Below are positions 62,240 through 64,000 of a DNA stretch of 64,000 nt, in pieces. Each line of letters opens with the position of its first letter. Positions within the stretch are counted from its first letter, which is position 1. The notes under the pieces were generated by a model. The model worked only from the letters and a program-made list of their open reading frames with translations, searched no databases and had not been told where the DNA came from. Source of the stretch: Lithospermum erythrorhizon (lineage: Eukaryota > Streptophyta > Magnoliopsida > Boraginales > Boraginaceae); NCBI GenBank assembly GCA_019722365.1, contig JADFUC010000954.1, positions 1,364,001 to 1,428,000 on the forward strand. Direction: 5' to 3'. A program made the translations under genes and the position numbers.

Positions 62240-63196
62240 ATGGCTGCTCATACAACAAACAATGGGTTTTCTAAGGTTCTAAAGGGTGTAATCACATATC
62301 CTTGCTATCCAATCACAGAGGAAGTGTTGCATCAAGTATTCGATTCATATGGGGATGTCGAAATTCTTCGAATCACACCATATGGTGATTATATTGAAGC
62401 TGAACTGCATTATCAATCAATTTATAAGGCAATTACAGCGAGCATATGGCTTCAAGGAAGGTGCATATACGCTGATTGTTGTCAGTTGAGTATCGAGTTT
62501 GCTACTGAATCAAAATATGTTGTGGGACACAAGGATGTGTGTACGTCGCAGCTGGAGGATCTCCTTTCACCTCCCACAACAATCTCAGATACAGATATAA
62601 TTGGGGATCAATTGGAGAGCTCTTTTCAACTTGAAGAAGTACATATAGTACATGCTGAAGATGTGTTTGCCGAATTACTTGAAAGAGAGGACAATGATGA
62701 TGTGGATAATAATGAGGATATTCATAGTATATTTAATTTTGATCCTCATGTTCCTAATAGCAATTATATTCCGGAGAGTGAGAATGTGAATTTTGATGTT
62801 GAACCATTGATTTTTGAGTCGGATAAGTCTATTTTATGTGAGATGGATGAGAATCGAATATCTGCTCCTAAGGTGTTCGACGAAATGTCTGATTCGGATG
62901 GAGATGATTATCTGATAAAAAATCAGCTGGGAGTTGTTAGTTATGATAAGGCCCCATTACATTTTGAGTTAGGGGGGAGTGATTCTCCTAAGCTTGATTG
63001 GGAAACAATCTATGTCAGTGAGTTGTTCGACGAATGGCCTCAAAAGGAGGATAATGATCATCATGTTGCTGTTGGAGTTCTATATGATGTTTATGATGAT
63101 GATATACAATTACCATTTGCTTCTTCTGCCAATAACATCCAAGGAGATGAGTTACTCAACTCTGGCAACAAAGAGGATATCAGTGCATGCATTTAG
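62240..63196 (+). CDS. Retroelement-associated ORF with RRM-like (PTB-like) domain and acidic tail, 318 aa
   Basis: The ATG lies about 40 bp after the primer-site-like sequence. The N-terminal ~100 residues read like an RRM of the polypyrimidine-tract-binding type (ITYPCYPITEEVLHQVFDSYG, ELHYQSIYKAITAS, LQGRCIYADCCQLSIEF). PTB homologues have the pattern VLHQVFxxYG..QYQSxxxAxxA..LQGRNIYDGCCQLDIQF. The rest is acidic and low in basic residues (DNDDVDNNEDIHS, DSDGDDYL), with no CCHC knuckle, protease or polymerase motif. In plant genomes I recall such ORFs annotated either as PTB-like or as retrotransposon gag-like. The position just after the primer site favours gag, but this is inference. A transcribed host-derived gene is the alternative. 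Confidence 0.55.
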   Translation: MAAHTTNNGFSKVLKGVITYPCYPITEEVLHQVFDSYGDVEILRITPYGDYIEAELHYQSIYKAITASIWLQGRCIYADCCQLSIEFATESKYVVGHKDVCTSQLEDLLSPPTTISDTDIIGDQLESSFQLEEVHIVHAEDVFAELLEREDNDDVDNNEDIHSIFNFDPHVPNSNYIPESENVNFDVEPLIFESDKSILCEMDENRISAPKVFDEMSDSDGDDYLIKNQLGVVSYDKAPLHFELGGSDSPKLDWETIYVSELFDEWPQKEDNDHHVAVGVLYDVYDDDIQLPFASSANNIQGDELLNSGNKEDISACI

Positions 63197-64000
63197 ACCT
63201 TGATTACTAATTGGCTACATATCAGTCCTCCAAAACAGTCCTAATCCATCTGTCAAGGGCTTAAATCATTATAAGGATACTTCATGAAGCTTAACAAAGA
63301 GTGTCCAGAGACATCCAAGGTATATGATAGAAGGTGTATAGAGGTCCTCAAACTATGTCAGACAAGATAGAGGTCCTCAAACAAGAAATCAAGAAATTCT
63401 TGATGATCTTGTTCAACTATCTGTGGGAGAAAATAGATTCCATGAACTGAGGAAGAACACAGGTTATTTATACTTGGCCTGGACAAATATGGAAAAGGTG
63501 ATTGGAGAAGCATTTCAAGAACCGCTTATCATTTATTTAGAACCTGGATCTGCTACACGGATCACTAAGCTGCTCTCAGTTCATGGACTTTTGTTTTACT
63601 TTAAGTTGGAAACTGGTAATGTGGCCACAGGTAGAGATGCTTACGGTCATTTATGGGACCATGGTATTAATCTCCAGTTCAGGTTCCTCTTTGCAGTTTT
63701 TATCAAAAATAAATCTGAACCTTTCTCCATTAATGGAACTATTATACAAAAGCAAGGAGACTATGAAGGATATTTTCTGATATGATTGGTTTTGTTAATT
63801 TAGAAGTCCAAAAGTTATGACACTGTGGGTTTTAACGGTTAATGATCACGAGGAAGGAAATATCAGTGCTCATATTGGTCATTTTGTTGCCTGCTTTATC
63901 CCTTGCCAATTATTTGGTGCTGCCCTACTAGGTTAAATGATATTCTAAACCTCTTAGCAACACAATTTGCTTAGGATAAAAATGTTGCAGTTTACAAAAA
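63197..64000 (+). other. Continuation of the retroelement interior, with an unassigned open frame at 63423-63785
   Basis: The 120-codon frame begins at GTG, not ATG. It reads protein-like ([27 protein letters not shown]) but has no motif I recognise. It may be further element coding sequence or chance. The sequence runs off the end of the window. Confidence 0.3.

Noticed and set aside
1..64000. tRNA, rRNA, snoRNA, CRISPR arrays, bacterial insertion sequences, organelle DNA inserts
   Set aside because: None was recognised by eye on either strand. A covariance-model scan could still find small RNA genes that I cannot see.

Overview
This is a 64 kb piece of a eudicot nuclear genome. The evidence is genes broken by GT-AG introns, long AT-rich intergenic DNA, SINE-like and MITE-like repeats, and Ty1/copia-type LTR retrotransposon debris. 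An asterid is plausible from the repeat types, but that is inference. There are no bacterial operons, CRISPR arrays or recognisable organelle inserts.

Left part (1-18,800), gene-rich. A plant prosaposin-like gene with two saposin-B domains (+, 1140-3978) comes first. It is followed by a three-exon NST1-like gene of unknown function (-, 5203-10367), whose short last exon lies 2.1 kb from the rest. Next is a NIPP1-type FHA-domain protein phosphatase 1 regulator (-, 14593-16878). Three copies of a ~200 bp SINE-like repeat sit in introns or inferred 5'UTR introns of these three genes. A strong G-quadruplex motif lies at the presumed promoter/5'UTR of the NIPP1-like gene.

Middle part (18,800-38,000). 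AT-rich DNA leads into a nest of minus-oriented LTR retrotransposon pieces (about 21.2-26.6 kb). Then come a broken F-box gene (27.2-27.9 kb), an unexplained exon-like fragment (29.3 kb) and an intact secreted aspartic protease of the At5g10770 type (-, 29932-31705). Upstream of the protease are repeats built on a palindrome, TAA microsatellites and hAT-like or GGGCC-repeat debris.

Right part (38,000-64,000). An intact TIC55 gene (+, chloroplast inner-envelope Rieske oxygenase) is followed by a decayed copia element (43.2-47.6 kb). An intact folate-biopterin transporter gene follows (+), with a 650 bp tandem repeat in its first intron. A solo-LTR-like copy of the 21 kb LTR family comes next. 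The last gene is the first two exons of tocopherol cyclase VTE1. Its exon 2 appears to end in AT instead of GT, and an LTR element carrying an RRM-like ORF follows before any further VTE1 exon is seen.

The genes do not form one pathway. TIC55 and VTE1 are both plastid proteins linked to chlorophyll breakdown and lipid antioxidants, and some FBT-family members are plastid transporters; I treat this as a neighbourhood observation only. I found no clearly new biological system. The best leads are the VTE1 donor change plus retroelement insertion, the RRM-carrying retroelement ORF, and the blocky CpG-rich and frame-broken texture of the transposon-rich DNA. All exon boundaries were read by eye and checked only for reading-frame phase.
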